Shown here piece after piece: positions 6,124 to 7,488 of a stretch of DNA of 7,488 bases. The DNA is from Bacteroidales bacterium (lineage in GTDB: Bacteria > Bacteroidota > Bacteroidia > Bacteroidales > JAOZMU01), in NCBI GenBank assembly GCA_029934165.1, contig JAOZMU010000153.1, positions 1-7,488 of the forward strand. Direction: 5' to 3'. Made by a program: the position numbers and the translations under genes. The notes beneath the pieces are model-generated. The model worked only from the letters and a program-made list of their open reading frames with translations. It searched no databases and had not been told where the DNA came from. Positions within the stretch are counted from its first letter, which is position 1; each line of letters begins with the position of its first letter.

Positions 6124-7413
6124 TTAAACAACTTCGGCAACGACAAAAGTACTGCCCCCAACGAAAATCATATCGTCTGGTGTTGCGGTGTTTTTTGCTG
6201 CTTCAAAAGCCTCACTAACAGTTGAGTACGATTTACCAACAAGTCCAAACCGCGAAGCTTCTGCTACAAGAATTTTCTCATTTAGCGCGCGCGGAATGCT
6301 TGCACGTGTAAAATAATACTTTGCATTAGTCGGAAGTAGTGGCAAAATTGTACTTAATTGTTTATCATTAACAACGCCTATAACTATATGTAAATTAGTA
6401 AATTGCGTCTGTTTTATTTGTGTCAAAATTTGCGTCAATCCTTCTTTATTATGCCCAGTATCTGCAATCGTCAACGGTTTGTTTGCCAGCATTTGCCAGC
6501 GTCCTGCAAGCTCTGTGTTTTTTATAACGTTTCTAAACCCAGATAGGATATTGTTTTTATTTACGACAAATCCTTTTTTCTGTAAAATCTCAATTGCACA
6601 AATGGCTGTTACTGCGTTCTTTATCTGATAGTTGCCAAGTAATGCAATCTCCAAATTTTTAATTATAACATCGTTATTTTTTTTCACCAATAACGACTGA
6701 AAGCCTTTATTTTTTGTTTTATTTATTTCAATTTTATAATCTTTATCCGCAAAAATAATAGGAGCATTACGATGCCTTGCAATTGTTTCAAACACCTGAC
6801 GTGTAGCTTCTTGTGTCTCGCCTATGATTACAGGAGTTTTGGGTTTTATTATTCCTGCTTTTTCCTCGGCTATTTTTTGGTAGGTATTACCCAAAAAGTC
6901 CGTATGGTCGAATCCGATGTTTGTAATAACAGAAATCTCCGGCAAAATAATATTTGTCGAATCTAGTCGCCCGCCCATACCAACCTCTACAACAGCGACA
7001 TCAACCTCTTCTGAGGCGAAATAATCGAAAGCCATTGCTACTGTCATTTCAAAAAATGAAGGGCGAATTTGCTCAAAGATTTTTTTGTTTTCTTCGACAA
7101 ATTTTACGACAGCTTTTTCCGTTATCATTTTTCCATCAACACGAACACGCTCCCGAAAATCGCGCAAATGTGGCGATGTATAAAGCCCAACTCGGTAGCC
7201 AGATTCTTGTAAAACCGAAGCCAGTAAATGCGATGTCGAGCCTTTTCCGTTAGTGCCAGCAACATGAATGGTTTTGAATTTGCGATGTGGGTGTGCAAAA
7301 TGAGTATCTAATGCCAAGGTGTTTTCTAAGTCCGATTTATACGCAGCCTTGCCTTGGCGTTGATACATTGGTAGTTGGCTAAATAAATATTGAATTGTTT
7401 TCTTGTAGGACAT
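6124..7413 (-). CDS. folC: Bifunctional folylpolyglutamate synthase / dihydrofolate synthase
   Basis: This 429-residue cytoplasmic Mur-ligase-family enzyme adds glutamate to dihydropteroate to make dihydrofolate, and extends polyglutamate tails on folates, using ATP. The ATP-binding P-loop is GTNGKGS at 53-59. It is followed by the family stretch YTSPHL at 78-83 with RERVRV at 87-92. The central-domain motif VEVGMGGRLDSTN is at 142-154, and TNIGFDHTDFLG at 164-175 contains the metal-binding His region. EEKAGIIK at 183-190 supplies the Lys usually carboxylated in this family. LGNYQIKNA at 259-267 and GRWQ at 304-307 precede the C-terminal domain, whose DTGHN (318-322) corresponds to the usual DGAHN. 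The length is normal and both domains are complete. The ATG at 7411-7413 starts a typical N-terminus about 50 residues before the P-loop. A probable terminator follows the gene, so it appears to be transcribed apart from the peptidase. Confidence 0.97.
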   Translation of the reverse strand: MSYKKTIQYLFSQLPMYQRQGKAAYKSDLENTLALDTHFAHPHRKFKTIHVAGTNGKGSTSHLLASVLQESGYRVGLYTSPHLRDFRERVRVDGKMITEKAVVKFVEENKKIFEQIRPSFFEMTVAMAFDYFASEEVDVAVVEVGMGGRLDSTNIILPEISVITNIGFDHTDFLGNTYQKIAEEKAGIIKPKTPVIIGETQEATRQVFETIARHRNAPIIFADKDYKIEINKTKNKGFQSLLVKKNNDVIIKNLEIALLGNYQIKNAVTAICAIEILQKKGFVVNKNNILSGFRNVIKNTELAGRWQMLANKPLTIADTGHNKEGLTQILTQIKQTQFTNLHIVIGVVNDKQLSTILPLLPTNAKYYFTRASIPRALNEKILVAEASRFGLVGKSYSTVSEAFEAAKNTATPDDMIFVGGSTFVVAEVV

Positions 7414-7435
7414 CTGTGGTTAAGTATTAAAATAT

Positions 7436-7448
7436 TAAGGTCTAAGAC
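7436..7448 (-). repeat. Possible fragment of the intergenic repeat palindrome (inverted)
   Basis: TAAGGTCTAAGAC is an exact 13-base match to the reverse complement of 2795-2807 in copy B. The last two bases of the palindrome are not kept (TG instead of CT). ATTAGC lies a short way beyond, as in the reversed element, but the window ends before this can be tested. It lies 23 bp upstream of the folC start. Confidence 0.35.
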
Positions 7449-7488
7449 TGGGGTGTTAATAATTAGCTATTTTTAGCTCTGTTAAATC

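Noticed and set aside
6772..7253. Two plus-strand ORFs opposite folC
   Set aside because: They are antisense to a full-length, well-recognised enzyme and match no family.
6124..7413. A Mur ligase (such as murC/murF) instead of folC
   Set aside because: The GTNGKGS P-loop near residue 53, YTSPHL, VEVGMGGRLDSTN and the length are characteristic of FolC rather than peptidoglycan Mur ligases.

Overview
The window reads as a chromosomal segment of an AT-rich member of the Bacteroidota, probably a Bacteroidales-like or environmental lineage. Three signs support this: a type IX secretion (T9SS) C-terminal sorting domain on the large minus-strand protein, a promoter element matching the Bacteroidota -7 consensus TAnnTTTG, and no clear Shine-Dalgarno sequences. 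I see no rRNA, tRNA, CRISPR array, transposase or phage gene.

Layout. Positions 1-168 are intergenic and hold a 7-bp tandem repeat and one copy of an intergenic repeat family. A plus-strand gene (169-1653) encodes an eight-helix membrane protein. I read it as a catalytically dead relative of P1B-type (heavy-metal) ATPases: the overall order of parts survives, but the actuator domain is absent and the catalytic motifs I could align are altered. A plus-strand gene (1754-2683) encodes an exported leucine-rich-repeat protein built on an exact 23-residue lattice. The 432-bp convergent gap (2684-3115) carries a second intergenic repeat and a strong bidirectional terminator hairpin. The minus-strand gene at 3116-5800 is a secreted, multidomain M14 zinc carboxypeptidase with a T9SS sorting domain. 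Its 323-bp upstream gap (5801-6123) holds a third repeat copy, a good promoter candidate, a possible 14-codon leader ORF and a hairpin that probably terminates the next gene. The minus-strand gene at 6124-7413 is folC (folylpolyglutamate/dihydrofolate synthase). The last 75 bp may contain a fragment of the same repeat family.

How the genes relate. Nothing suggests one shared pathway. folC is folate housekeeping. The carboxypeptidase is an extracellular or cell-surface protein-degrading enzyme. The LRR protein is probably a periplasmic or secreted binding protein. The pseudo-ATPase is the least conventional gene. The repeat family lies in three of the intergenic gaps, shares a 40-bp core, and two copies carry a palindrome with a compensatory base-pair change. 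The pseudo-ATPase and the repeat family are the two items most worth following up.
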